A stretch of 64,000 bases of DNA, from IMG/VR virus record IMGVR_UViG_3300019776_000961, positions 124,001 to 188,000 of that record; one strand, written 5' to 3'. Below are positions 36,045 to 45,082 of this stretch, one piece after another. Position 1 is the first letter of the stretch. The number at the start of each line of letters is the position of its first letter. This stretch comes from a virus. The position numbers and the translations under genes were made by a program. The notes beneath the pieces are model-generated. The model was not told the origin of the DNA. It ran no database searches and worked only from the letters and a program-made list of their open reading frames with translations.

Positions 36045-37127
36045 ATGATGGACTGTACAGCAATTACACCTATAACCGCTTTTCAGAGCACAAACTTAAG
36101 CTCTAAAATCGATACATTTACACGACTTGGTCAGCGTATTACACGCTCACTAGGTGCACCAATGGTGAATGTCGAAATACACTCTGACCAGCTTTACGAG
36201 AACATTTCACAAGCTTGTGAACTATTTACAAAATATGCCGGGCAAACAGAAGAGTATATTGTCTTTAACTCTGATATCTATATTGATAATGTTGGTGTAA
36301 GACTGGATCAGTTATTCAGTGTTACACCTTACTTTAATAAGACAAACACAGTTTCAAAAACAGTCTATGTCGCTACATCAGCGATTCCTGGTGCGTACTT
36401 CGCTAACTCCAATCAACTTTCTGCTACATACATTAATGGTATTTTTGTAAATCAAATTCTAACTACAACAGATTACCTTAGTGTTATCAACTTTAATAGT
36501 GCAGCTGCATATACGTTTGCACCATCAGATGCCGATCAAACACAACGCGTTAATAGCTTCGACTATGACATCATGGATTATCGTAAGGTTGTCGATATCT
36601 TTAATTTTGAAGAAGGTACAAGTGATGGTGTCAACACACTCTTTACTATCGAACAGACACTAGCGCAGCAAACATATTTTAGTTATGCGATGGGTAACTA
36701 TGGTTTCGATCTTATCAGTTGGTACACATTGAAAAATTGGCTTGAAGTACGTGAGAAAATGTTAGCTATTCGCCGTTACTTTACATTTGATCCACGTACA
36801 CAAAATCTCGTACTTTATCCACCACCACGTACACCTGGATCAGGTAGTCATTTCTGGGGCATACTTGCATGTCACGTAGAAAGACCGCTACGTGATATTA
36901 TCAAGGAGCCTTGGGTATATCAATACGCTCTCGCTCTTTCAAAGATTACAGTAGGTAATGTACGCGGTAAATACAACAACACCCAGATGTTTGGCGGTGG
37001 TTCTATCAACGGCGGTGATCTATTACAACAAGGCCTTGCTGAAAAGCAAGCATTAGAAGATAAGTTGTTTACCGGAGCTTCACCCGGCTTTGGTGATGCT
37101 GATCCGCCACAATTCTTCATTGGATAA
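36045..37127 (+). CDS. 13: Neck protein gp13-like
   Basis: 360 aa. RLGQRITRSLGAPMVNVEIH plus SDQLYENISQACELFTKYAG resembles the start of T4-like gp13 neck proteins (GAP-x-NVE). RPLRDIIKEPWVYQYALALS near the end fits a helical neck core. Follows the portal by 6 bp. A divergent family member or other connector protein is possible. Confidence 0.65.
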   Translation: MMDCTAITPITAFQSTNLSSKIDTFTRLGQRITRSLGAPMVNVEIHSDQLYENISQACELFTKYAGQTEEYIVFNSDIYIDNVGVRLDQLFSVTPYFNKTNTVSKTVYVATSAIPGAYFANSNQLSATYINGIFVNQILTTTDYLSVINFNSAAAYTFAPSDADQTQRVNSFDYDIMDYRKVVDIFNFEEGTSDGVNTLFTIEQTLAQQTYFSYAMGNYGFDLISWYTLKNWLEVREKMLAIRRYFTFDPRTQNLVLYPPPRTPGSGSHFWGILACHVERPLRDIIKEPWVYQYALALSKITVGNVRGKYNNTQMFGGGSINGGDLLQQGLAEKQALEDKLFTGASPGFGDADPPQFFIG

Positions 37128-37141
37128 CAAAGAACTACACT

Positions 37142-37149
37142 CATAAATT
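37142..37149 (+). promoter_or_regulatory. Late-like promoter CATAAATT
   Basis: Predicted +1 equals ATG 37155. Confidence 0.55.
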
Positions 37150-37154
37150 ATAGT

Positions 37155-38576
37155 ATGATTTATGAGGCTTTATATAAGCTGTATATAACTACCGCTCTTA
37201 AAAATGGTATAACAGATATCATTAGTTACGAAGATTTTAAAAAAACTACCGCTGAGGTATATGAATTAACATATAAAAAATATTACCCTGATTTAGATTT
37301 AGAAAAATCGAACGTTGCTGATTTTGAAGGTAAGACTGACGCAGAGACAATAATTCAGTACGTTGTAAGCCATCACTGTAATAAACTAAAAAAAGATAAT
37401 AGCTTCTGCAGACCTCATAAGGAACAAATTGCACGTAAGCCATATTTTGCTGGAAAAAGATATGCGTGCATTGCTCCATACCGTACGCTGAGATTTGAAT
37501 TTAACGGTAATATGACTGTTTGTTGTGCTAACAAATATCACGTTATCGGTACGTATCCAGAAAACTCACCAAAGGAAGCGTGGGAAGGCAATCAACTAGC
37601 AATGTTAAGACGAGCAGTTGCAAACTATGATTTTCATCTTGGTTGCCAGACATGCATGCATCAAATTTTAATTGGTAACGAAATGAATACGATGATGGAG
37701 GCTGCAAATAGCCAAGATGAGTTGCTTAATAGTAAGAAGGCATGCGTTCAAAGTGAAAAGAAGTATCCTGCAGAATTAACTTTTCAATTACAAAATAATT
37801 GTAACTATGAGTGTATAATGTGTTCAGGTGAGTACTCGTCATCAATATGTAAAAACAGAGATGGCAAGTTACCGCCACCTAGCGTGTATGATGACACATA
37901 TATCGAGAAAATTACACCGTTTCTACAACATGCTGAAAGTTGTAATTTTCTAGGCGGTGAACCTTTCTTAATACCCATTTATTATAAAATGTGGGATATT
38001 ATTCGTGATATAAATCCAAATTGTGCTGTTAATATTACATCCAACGGCTCTATCTATACTAAGAGAATTGAAGATATGCTTTCAAATCTACCTAATGCAA
38101 GAATTATTATTTCACTCGATTCTTTAGTACCAGAAACATATGCGTATATAAGACGTAGAGGTGATCTTAATGTAGTGTTGAATAATATTGAAAAGTTTCT
38201 GGCTACAAAAAAACTCACCTCCCTTGCAGTCTGCCCTATAATACAAAATGTTTATGAGATACCTAATTTTGTAAAGTTTTGTGCTAAAAGAAATATTAAT
38301 ATTTGGTTTAATAATGTTACCGACATTATTAGTGATAATGATACCTATCATTATAAAGACCTTTACGAAAACGGTATAGCGGAAAATACTAATAAGGTAG
38401 TATATAACGAGGACCGTATTAATGAATTTAGGTTATGGACACTACCGCAAAAAGAAAAAATTAAAATCAAAAACGAATTATGTAGTCATTCGTATCCTCT
38501 TGAGTATCAAACAAAGGTTACGAGTTTTATAAACTTTTTATTAAATTATTCACGTGATACCGCTCCAAAAGAATAG
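37155..38576 (+). CDS. Radical SAM protein with N-terminal twitch/SPASM-like Cys domain
   Basis: 473 aa. The SAM cluster motif CNYECIMC (C216, C220, C223) is followed by NFLGGEPFL. Ahead of it an auxiliary Cys region (CIAPYRTLRFEFNGNMTVCC, then CQTCMHQ near residues 164-170) looks like a SPASM/twitch cluster domain placed N-terminally. These enzymes modify peptides or small molecules. It lies between neck and head-completion genes, an odd place for a metabolic enzyme. Overlaps gp4 by 23 bp. Confidence 0.82.
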   Translation: MIYEALYKLYITTALKNGITDIISYEDFKKTTAEVYELTYKKYYPDLDLEKSNVADFEGKTDAETIIQYVVSHHCNKLKKDNSFCRPHKEQIARKPYFAGKRYACIAPYRTLRFEFNGNMTVCCANKYHVIGTYPENSPKEAWEGNQLAMLRRAVANYDFHLGCQTCMHQILIGNEMNTMMEAANSQDELLNSKKACVQSEKKYPAELTFQLQNNCNYECIMCSGEYSSSICKNRDGKLPPPSVYDDTYIEKITPFLQHAESCNFLGGEPFLIPIYYKMWDIIRDINPNCAVNITSNGSIYTKRIEDMLSNLPNARIIISLDSLVPETYAYIRRRGDLNVVLNNIEKFLATKKLTSLAVCPIIQNVYEIPNFVKFCAKRNINIWFNNVTDIISDNDTYHYKDLYENGIAENTNKVVYNEDRINEFRLWTLPQKEKIKIKNELCSHSYPLEYQTKVTSFINFLLNYSRDTAPKE

Positions 38577-39012
38577 TAAATTTAGACAAGGCGTTTATAA
38601 GCCTAAGAACCTTAGCAAGTATATAGGAAAGGAGAACCCTGTGTATAGGTCAGGTTGGGAGTTAAAATTTTTCCGCTGGTGTGATGATAATACTAATGTT
38701 ATAGAGTGGGCGAGTGAAAGTATAATCATACCATATGTCAGTCCATTAGATGGTAAGGTGCATAGATATTATACAGATGGTGTAGTAGCTCTTAGAGAAG
38801 GAGATACAGTAACTAAGTATATTATAGAGATAAAGCCGAGCTCACAAGTATTACCGCCAAAACCTGGTAATAAACGCAAATCAACAGTAATTTATGAAAA
38901 TAGCAGATGGATACAGAATCAAGCCAAGTGGGCTGCGGCAAGAGAATGGTGTAAGAAGAAAAATTACAGCTTTAAAATCTTGACAGAAACAGAGCTCGGC
39001 TTAAATAAATAA
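38554..39012 (+). CDS. 4: Head completion protein gp4 (gp50)
   Basis: 152 aa, length of T4 gp4 (150 aa). NPVYRSGWELKFFRWCDDN, VIEWASESIIIPYVSPLDGK and YIIEIKPSSQVLPP match the gp4 family, which has a TnsA/PD-(D/E)XK-like nuclease fold and completes DNA-filled heads. The E-x-K of IIEIKP is retained. Confidence 0.92.
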   Translation: MIPLQKNSKFRQGVYKPKNLSKYIGKENPVYRSGWELKFFRWCDDNTNVIEWASESIIIPYVSPLDGKVHRYYTDGVVALREGDTVTKYIIEIKPSSQVLPPKPGNKRKSTVIYENSRWIQNQAKWAAAREWCKKKNYSFKILTETELGLNK

Positions 39013-39022
39013 CATCTTAAAC

Positions 39023-39030
39023 AATAAATA
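39023..39030 (+). promoter_or_regulatory. Late promoter AATAAATA of gp21
   Basis: Predicted +1 equals the A of ATG 39036. Confidence 0.8.
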
Positions 39031-39035
39031 TTTTT

Positions 39036-39695
39036 ATGTCATTACGCCTACTTGTAGAAACGCCCTCATTAGATCAATTCGAATACATTGAGGAGCAAAA
39101 GAATGTAAAAGGACCATCGACTCTCAAAATTCGTGGCGTGTATATGGAGTCAGAATCTGTAAACAAGAATCAACGTATCTATACAGAAGGTGATATGCGC
39201 CGTGAAGTTGACCGTTATATTAACGAAATGGTTAGACCAAAGCGTGCCCTTGGTGAATTAAATCACCCTGCCTCCGCGGAAGTAGATCTTGAAAGAGCAT
39301 GTCACATGGTAACCGATCTACACTGGGAAGGTAAGACAGTAGTTGGAGAATCAGTTGTTCTCTCCTCACCTACAGGTCAAATTGTTCGATCACTCATTAA
39401 TGACGGTGTTAAGGTTGGTATGTCAAGTCGCGCCCTTGGTCAACTTTCAGAAGAGGGTCACGGCATTAACCGCGTTAATGAGATGCGTCTTATCGCAGTT
39501 GACTGTGTTGCTGATCCATCTTGTCCTAAAGCTTTTGTAAACGGTATTCTTGAAAGTAAGCAATTCGTCATTAACTCTGACGGTCGACTTGAAGAATACT
39601 ACGACAGATTTGAAAACGCTCTCAAGAAGCTACCTCGCAATGATGTACAAGCATATCTTAAGGAGCAAGTAATGGCCTTCCTAAGTAAGCTTTAA
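39036..39695 (+). CDS. 21: Prohead core protease gp21
   Basis: 219 aa (T4: 212). Catalytic His in GELNHPAS (H77) and Ser in VGMSSRALG (S130/S131), with VDCVADPSCPKAF downstream, as in herpes-type S77/S78 prohead proteases. It should cut scaffold, capsid and leader-bearing internal proteins after L/I-x-E, giving a direct functional link to the leader family. Confidence 0.95.
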   Translation: MSLRLLVETPSLDQFEYIEEQKNVKGPSTLKIRGVYMESESVNKNQRIYTEGDMRREVDRYINEMVRPKRALGELNHPASAEVDLERACHMVTDLHWEGKTVVGESVVLSSPTGQIVRSLINDGVKVGMSSRALGQLSEEGHGINRVNEMRLIAVDCVADPSCPKAFVNGILESKQFVINSDGRLEEYYDRFENALKKLPRNDVQAYLKEQVMAFLSKL

Positions 39696-39699
39696 TTGT

Positions 39700-41031
39700 A
39701 TGTCAAAAAAAGCAGTAAATGAACAAATGAGTCTTGTACCGCCAATCGGCGGTGTGGGTACTGCTATTACTCCTACACAAAGTAGTACACTAGGTGTTGG
39801 TACAAAAAAATCACAAACCGCTGCTATTACACAAAATCTTGTAAAACAAATTAATGCAGTCTCTGCAGCTAGGAAAGTTAATCAACAGCAGTTACTTCAG
39901 CTTGTTAACCAGCTTAAGCAATCCATCGCTCAGGATGAATCAAACGAGGAAACATCAAAGCGCAAACTTACAAAAGAAGGCATTAAGCCGAGTACAATTG
40001 GTACGATTGGAGGCAGTATCATCGGCGGCGTAGCTGGTGGTGCGGCAGGAGCATTTGGTGGACCTGTGGGTATATTTGCAGGCAGAGCTGCAGGAGCAGG
40101 AATTGGAGGTGAAATCGGTAAACAGATTGCTAATAAAATTGCACCCGATAAAAACGGTGAAGATGATGAAGAAAAATCTAAGAAAAACAAGCGCCGTAAA
40201 CTAAATAATAAAAAAGACACTCTTATGGCTAACAAGAATTCAAAAAGCAACGTACAAGAAGGTACAATAGGCAGACTTGCAGGAAGTGCATTAGGTGGCG
40301 CAGGTGGCACTGTACTCGGCGGATTAGCGGGTACAGTAGTTGGCGGTCCCATTGGAGGTATTATTGGTTCTACTCTTGGCGGCGCGGCTGGTAGTCTTAA
40401 GGGTGCTCAGATCGCTGGCGGTGGTACAGGTATTAGCCCTGAGCAAAATGAACAGACATCTAAGCAAGGTCATTCTGTACACGCCCTTTTACAAAACGGA
40501 TTTCGCGTTACTCATACAAAGCATGAAGATCATGGTGATGTAGTTGTTCTTACAAAAAAGACCGATAAGCACACAACAAGAACAGCGGAAGTGGAGCCTG
40601 ATGGTTCTGTTTCTGGTGGCTCGCTTGATAGCTTCCTTGGCCACGATCAAGATGAAAATACTCTTGGTAGGACATTAGGTAAAGCTGCAGGCGCTGGTCT
40701 TGGTTCTGCCGCAGGACGAGTAGCAGGCGGTGCACTAGGACGTACAGCTGGTCTCCTTGGTGGTCCACTCGCTCCAATAACAGTACCGCTTGGTGGAGCT
40801 ATTGGTTCAGCTATAGGTGGAATGGGCGGTGCAAAAGCAGGCTGGAAGACCACAGGCGCTGTTCAAAAGAAAGCCGGTGAAATTGGCAAGAAGCTCATGC
40901 ATAAAGAAGCAGTAACTACAACAAACTTTTTAAAGGCGATTTCACAGAAAAATTACGCCCAGGCCGATAAATACTTAGGAAGTCTCGTTAATGAGAAACT
41001 AAAGCGTATTATTAACAAGGCCTCAAAATAA
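39700..41031 (+). CDS. Gly-zipper prohead core protein (gp67/68-like C-terminus)
   Basis: 443 aa. Three Gly/Ala-rich glycine-zipper blocks (about residues 105-145, 190-245 and 325-375), separated by charged segments, resemble membrane-inserting 2TM zippers. The C-terminal KAISQKNYAQADKYLGSLVN matches the NFL-x-KNYAEADKYL module of prohead core proteins in T4-like cyanophages. Sits between gp21 and gp22, the gp67/68 position. Several internal L/I-x-E-like sites could be cut by gp21. Confidence 0.65.
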   Translation: MSKKAVNEQMSLVPPIGGVGTAITPTQSSTLGVGTKKSQTAAITQNLVKQINAVSAARKVNQQQLLQLVNQLKQSIAQDESNEETSKRKLTKEGIKPSTIGTIGGSIIGGVAGGAAGAFGGPVGIFAGRAAGAGIGGEIGKQIANKIAPDKNGEDDEEKSKKNKRRKLNNKKDTLMANKNSKSNVQEGTIGRLAGSALGGAGGTVLGGLAGTVVGGPIGGIIGSTLGGAAGSLKGAQIAGGGTGISPEQNEQTSKQGHSVHALLQNGFRVTHTKHEDHGDVVVLTKKTDKHTTRTAEVEPDGSVSGGSLDSFLGHDQDENTLGRTLGKAAGAGLGSAAGRVAGGALGRTAGLLGGPLAPITVPLGGAIGSAIGGMGGAKAGWKTTGAVQKKAGEIGKKLMHKEAVTTTNFLKAISQKNYAQADKYLGSLVNEKLKRIINKASK

Positions 41032-41034
41032 ACA
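41027..41034 (+). promoter_or_regulatory. Late-like promoter AATAAACA
   Basis: One or two mismatches from TATAAATA; predicted +1 equals ATG 41040. Confidence 0.55.
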
Positions 41035-41039
41035 CTTTT

Positions 41040-41924
41040 ATGGAAAAAAACATCTCTCAAGTTCTTAAAGAAGCAACAAAAGACATCCTCACAGAGGACG
41101 TGCTTCAGGAAATCGAAGCTGCATTTAATTCTGCAGTAGAACAAAAAACACTCATTCACGTTGAGAAGGCTCTTAACGAACAGGATGAAGATTATGCCAA
41201 GAAGCTTGAGACATTAATCGAAGCAATTGATAGCGATCACACAAACAAGCTTAAGGCTGTTGTTGAAGCTCTTGATGCAGACCGCGCTGCTAAGCTACAG
41301 GCTGTAATCGAGAAGTATGAATCCGCTCTTGTTTCCGAAGCCAGTGATTTTAAAGGTACCCTAGTTGATCAAATCAGCAATTACCTTGACCTATATCTTG
41401 AAGAAAAACTTCCTTTTGCTGAAGTGCAAGAAGCAGTCAACAACAAGAGAGCAAATGCAGTTCTTAATGAGATCCGCAATATGCTTTCCGTTGATATGGC
41501 CCTTGCAAAGGACAGCATTAAGGATGCCATCGTTGATGGTAAGTCAAGACTTGATGAAGCTGCAACCCAGCTTGAAGCTGCTACTAAGCAGATTAACGAA
41601 CTAAAGAGTAGAGTAACTCGTGCAGAGTCAGAACTCATCCTCGAGAAGAAGCTTTCTTCACTCGAAGACGAAGAGAAGACATACATGAGAAAAATGCTCA
41701 ACGGCAAATCAGCCAAGTTCGTTGTTGAAAATTTCGATTACACACTCGGTCTTTTCAACAAATCTGAAGAAGAGCGGCTCAACAACCTCAAGACAGAGGC
41801 TATTACAGAAGCAGTTGCTTCTAAGGTCGATCGCCCAGTGATCGAAGAGTCTGTCGAAGAGGAGGTTGCTGGTGATTCAAATCCTTCATTTAATCTTTAC
41901 CTTTCTGAGTTAAAGAAATACTAA
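41040..41924 (+). CDS. 22: Prohead scaffold protein gp22
   Basis: 294 aa, highly charged and helical with long coiled coils. LEDEEKTYMRKMLNGKSAKF and VVENFDYTLGLFNKSEEERL match the conserved C-terminal half of gp22. Located between the core gene and gp23 as in T4. Expected to be degraded by gp21 during maturation. Confidence 0.93.
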   Translation: MEKNISQVLKEATKDILTEDVLQEIEAAFNSAVEQKTLIHVEKALNEQDEDYAKKLETLIEAIDSDHTNKLKAVVEALDADRAAKLQAVIEKYESALVSEASDFKGTLVDQISNYLDLYLEEKLPFAEVQEAVNNKRANAVLNEIRNMLSVDMALAKDSIKDAIVDGKSRLDEAATQLEAATKQINELKSRVTRAESELILEKKLSSLEDEEKTYMRKMLNGKSAKFVVENFDYTLGLFNKSEEERLNNLKTEAITEAVASKVDRPVIEESVEEEVAGDSNPSFNLYLSELKKY

Positions 41925-41952
41925 TTTGTATTTGAGGTATTACCTGAATAGA

Positions 41953-41969
41953 GGTACCACGTTGGTACC
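41953..41969 (+). promoter_or_regulatory. Hairpin abutting the major capsid start codon
   Basis: Perfect 7-bp inverted repeat GGTACCA-CGT-TGGTACC ending one base before ATG 41970. No Shine-Dalgarno or late element is visible in the 45 bases before the gene, so the hairpin probably governs translation initiation or marks an RNA processing site. Confidence 0.6.
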
Positions 41970-43493
41970 ATGGTCGACAAATCGAAAGAAATTAAATTAA
42001 CTATGTCAAGCATTCGTCCTTCTCAGTCTTACATCGATGAGAATCGCGCTAAGCTTCTTGTTGAAAAGTGGGCTCCAGTATTGGATTACACTTCAAACAA
42101 TGTAGCGGCGATCGAAGATGATCACACACGTCTTAACACAGCTATTCTTCTTGAAAACCAAGAAAAGTACTGTTTTGAGTCTGCCAACCAATCCGGTGGC
42201 ACAGGTGGCGTGTTCAACACAGGCAGCATCAATAACGGTGCATACGGCAATCAGTTCCCATCACAGAACGATAACGCCTATGCTCCTGGTGACGCCCGTC
42301 TTCCAAAGATCCTCATCCCGATGATTAGACGTACATTCCCTGAGCTTATCACTAACGAAATCGTTGGTGTTCAGCCAATGAGTGGTCCAGTTGGTCTTGC
42401 TTTTGCACTCCGTTATAAGTACGAAGGCTCACTCCTTGGTGCAACCAATGGCAATGGATCCGATGGATCCCTCAACGCTGGTTCAACAACAAGTTACAGT
42501 GCAGCTGCTTCTGGCGCTGAACTCGGGTATCAATATCTTGATACACGTTTCACAGGTGCTTCTTCACAGGCTCTTTCTGGTGCTCCGGGATACTTCCCGA
42601 TGGAGCCTCAGGATCAGGGTGTTGCAGCTCTCCTTAGCCAGTTCGAACTATCCAGTCAGATTCCTCAGATCGTTGTCTCCTTCGAGAAGACCGCAGTTGA
42701 AGCCGGCACACGCCGTCTCGCAGCTCGTTGGTCCGTCGAACTCGAGCAGGATCTTAAGAACATGAACGGTATCGATATCGATACTGAGCTCACAAACGCT
42801 ATGTCGTATGAGCTTCAGGCCGAAATCGACCGTGAAATGATCATCCGTATGGTACAGACAGCCCTTAACACAGGTTATGGTTCTGGCTTCTCCGTATGGT
42901 CACCTGCTTCGGCAGATGGTCGCTGGTTGGTAGAGCGTAATCGTGACTTCTATCAGAGACTCATCGTTGAGGCTAATCGTATTGCTGTACGTAACCGTCG
43001 TGGTGCTGCTAACTTCATTGTAGCAACTCCTCGCGTTTGCGCAATCCTTGAAATGCTCCCTGAATTCCAGTGGGTACCTGTTCAAGGTAACGTCAATACT
43101 CAGCCCGTCGGTGTTGCAAAGGTAGGTTCACTCGCTGGTCGCTTCAATGTATACCGTGATACACGTACAGAGGCACAATACGAAGCATCCTTCGGCAATA
43201 ACCTTGCCGGTGCACGCTTCCCAAGTGGCGCTACACGCTCCGCTCGCCTCGATTACGCACTTCTCGGCTACAAGGGCCCTGAGTTCTACGACACTGGTAT
43301 CATCTACTGTCCTTACATTCCTGTAATGGTTCAGCGTACCATTGGTCCTAACGATTTCTCACCTCGTGTTGGTCTATTAACCCGTTACGGCGTTGTAGAT
43401 AACATCTTCGGTGCAAATCTTTATTACCACGTCATCATCCTTCAGGGTCTTGGTGCAGCGTTCACACCTGCTACTCAGTCTGTATACTTCTAA
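41970..43493 (+). CDS. 23: Major capsid protein gp23
   Basis: 507 aa (T4: 521). LLVEKWAPVLDY, RRTFPELITNEIVGVQPMSG, RRLAARWSVELEQDLKNMNG and GLLTRYGVVDNIFGANLYYH are signature blocks of gp23. LLENQEKYC near residue 65 resembles the gp21 maturation site. Codons are visibly richer in C and G than in neighbours, consistent with very high expression. A strong terminator follows. Confidence 0.97.
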   Translation: MVDKSKEIKLTMSSIRPSQSYIDENRAKLLVEKWAPVLDYTSNNVAAIEDDHTRLNTAILLENQEKYCFESANQSGGTGGVFNTGSINNGAYGNQFPSQNDNAYAPGDARLPKILIPMIRRTFPELITNEIVGVQPMSGPVGLAFALRYKYEGSLLGATNGNGSDGSLNAGSTTSYSAAASGAELGYQYLDTRFTGASSQALSGAPGYFPMEPQDQGVAALLSQFELSSQIPQIVVSFEKTAVEAGTRRLAARWSVELEQDLKNMNGIDIDTELTNAMSYELQAEIDREMIIRMVQTALNTGYGSGFSVWSPASADGRWLVERNRDFYQRLIVEANRIAVRNRRGAANFIVATPRVCAILEMLPEFQWVPVQGNVNTQPVGVAKVGSLAGRFNVYRDTRTEAQYEASFGNNLAGARFPSGATRSARLDYALLGYKGPEFYDTGIIYCPYIPVMVQRTIGPNDFSPRVGLLTRYGVVDNIFGANLYYHVIILQGLGAAFTPATQSVYF

Positions 43494-43526
43494 GAGGTAT
43501 AATCGGAGATCGAAAGATCACAAAAG

Positions 43527-43560
43527 AAAACCCGGTCGAAAGGCCGGGTTTTCCCTTTTT
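43527..43560 (+). terminator. Rho-independent terminator after gp23
   Basis: Stem aaaacccgg/ccgggtttt (43527-43535 with 43544-43552), loop tcgaaagg, then CCCTTTTT. A smaller GATC-GAAA-GATC hairpin lies just upstream at 43507-43518. Confidence 0.92.
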
Positions 43561-43585
43561 AAAGTGAAATATTTTGTCAGTAGAG

Positions 43586-43593
43586 AATAAATA
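43586..43593 (+). promoter_or_regulatory. Late promoter AATAAATA
   Basis: Predicted leader of about 4 bases to ATG 43603. Confidence 0.75.
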
Positions 43594-43602
43594 TTTGTAC
43601 AT

Positions 43603-44082
43603 ATGGCTTACGAAACACTTTTAAACGTCACAGCACAACTCTCCGCTGTTAACGCATATTCTATTAATACAAGCAGTTTAGCTGCAACTCTCACATTTAA
43701 TATCAGTGGCACGACACTTGGTGCATCCCAAAATGATGAAGCTGCAAAGCTCACACTTTCCCTTGGTCGTGTAGGTCCATTAAGTGCTGCAACACTCAGT
43801 GCAACAACTGTTGCATTTACATTGAGTTCAGCAACAGCTGGTAATAATGATAATTTCGCAGCTGGTGTTGTTACATCAAGTCAGTTTGCTACTAACAGTG
43901 CTATCTTCACTGTAGCATTCCCAGCATCAAGAGATCTTCTCACAACAACATTGAGCTTCTCCGCCAATGCATCAACAATCGTTGTAACAAGCGGTGTGAT
44001 CGACAATTTCTTCTATCTTAACGATCTGCAGAAAGTTCGTACAACAGCTGGTCATTCGAGACTTGTCAGTTATCTCGGTTAA
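43603..44082 (+). CDS. Beta-rich structural protein, possible capsid decoration
   Basis: 159 aa, rich in Ser, Thr, Ala and with alternating hydrophobics (LAATLTFNISGTTLG, TLSATTVAFTLSSATAG), typical of beta-sandwich virion proteins. Own late promoter and strong terminators on both sides suggest abundant expression. Position after gp23 suggests a head-surface protein, by inference. Confidence 0.6.
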   Translation: MAYETLLNVTAQLSAVNAYSINTSSLAATLTFNISGTTLGASQNDEAAKLTLSLGRVGPLSAATLSATTVAFTLSSATAGNNDNFAAGVVTSSQFATNSAIFTVAFPASRDLLTTTLSFSANASTIVVTSGVIDNFFYLNDLQKVRTTAGHSRLVSYLG

Positions 44083-44103
44083 TCGTAATACATATAGAAA
44101 TAA

Positions 44104-44133
44104 AAAAAGAGGAGACTTTCGTCTCCTCTTTTT
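44104..44133. terminator. Bidirectional terminator
   Basis: 13-bp stem aaaaagaggagac/gtctcctcttttt with a TTTC loop; A-run and T-run on both sides serve the convergent structural gene and queF. Confidence 0.92.
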
Positions 44134-44152
44134 GTTTATATGTCAGTACCGA

Positions 44153-45082
44153 TTACTGACCCATTGCTTTTAACGTATAATTTTGAACACTAATTAAACC
44201 GACAGGTAGCAGATCAGCTCTACTAGCGCGTACAGGATTAATGTCGAGCGAACCACGTCGTGAATAGAGTAGTGATACACAGCAATCCTCAACCTCAGGA
44301 TGCTTCATAATACTTGTAAAGAGCTTCTCAGCACAGAACTCATGGAACTCGTTAACCTCACGCAAGGAGACAATCTCCTTAAAGAGTGACTCCGGATCTA
44401 CAGCCATTCCATCCTTTGAGATGATATGGATATAAGCAGCTCCTGTGTCCTTCTGCTTTGTATGACGGCAGCGTGAACGTAATGCGTTTGTAAAATACTT
44501 GCTTGATACCTTCTCACTATCTTCAGGATGAAGTTTTGCAAACTTAATATGACTCTCCTTAGCATTATAGTCAGTAATATTGACTGTATTAGCTCTATCA
44601 AGAAGCTCCCAGAATAAATCCTTATAACCTTCAAGAGGAAAAGTAAGAGGCTGGGTATCAGCACCTGATGGGAAGAACTTTACATCAACAGGTGATCCAA
44701 TACATGCAGTAAGATCGATAGCGATTTGCTTCTCGTAATTAGCGATAGCTTGTTTCACCGTTTCACCCATCTTACACATATCAAATGAATTCATATAAAG
44801 CTTGGCTGACTTTGACTCAACCATGAACTCTGAATCAGCTTTATAGGTGTACTTGACTGTACCCGCTACAGGATACCCATTATTAAGAAGGAATGTAGCT
44901 TCATGACAGTGCCATGTATCATAACCAAGAAACTCGCCACCAGTAATACCCCAATCCTTACGAGCAAGCTCACGAGGCATAGGGTTGAGAAGTGAAGGGT
45001 CAAATTGCTCGGTATAGACGGCATATGAAGCTGAAGACCCGAGCGTCTTCGATGCAATATCAGTTAGTGTAGTTGTGAACAT
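44153..45082 (-). CDS. queF: NADPH-dependent preQ0 reductase QueF
   Basis: 309 aa, the long bimodular (E. coli) type. FMVESKSAKLYMNSF is the family motif; ALRSRCRHTKQKDTG carries the nucleophilic Cys (C205) and Asp (D212), and NEFHEFC the catalytic His (H247). RRGSLDINPVR ends the fold. Reduces 7-cyano-7-deazaguanine to preQ1. Catalytic residues are intact. The start overlaps the upstream kinase gene end by 19 bp; its own promoter lies inside that gene. Confidence 0.94.
   Translation of the reverse strand: MFTTTLTDIASKTLGSSASYAVYTEQFDPSLLNPMPRELARKDWGITGGEFLGYDTWHCHEATFLLNNGYPVAGTVKYTYKADSEFMVESKSAKLYMNSFDMCKMGETVKQAIANYEKQIAIDLTACIGSPVDVKFFPSGADTQPLTFPLEGYKDLFWELLDRANTVNITDYNAKESHIKFAKLHPEDSEKVSSKYFTNALRSRCRHTKQKDTGAAYIHIISKDGMAVDPESLFKEIVSLREVNEFHEFCAEKLFTSIMKHPEVEDCCVSLLYSRRGSLDINPVRASRADLLPVGLISVQNYTLKAMGQ

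Noticed and set aside
39930-40853. Long antisense ORFs rich in Pro and Ala opposite the Gly-zipper gene
   Set aside because: They are the reverse-complement shadow of Gly/Ala codons; low-complexity products with no start signals.
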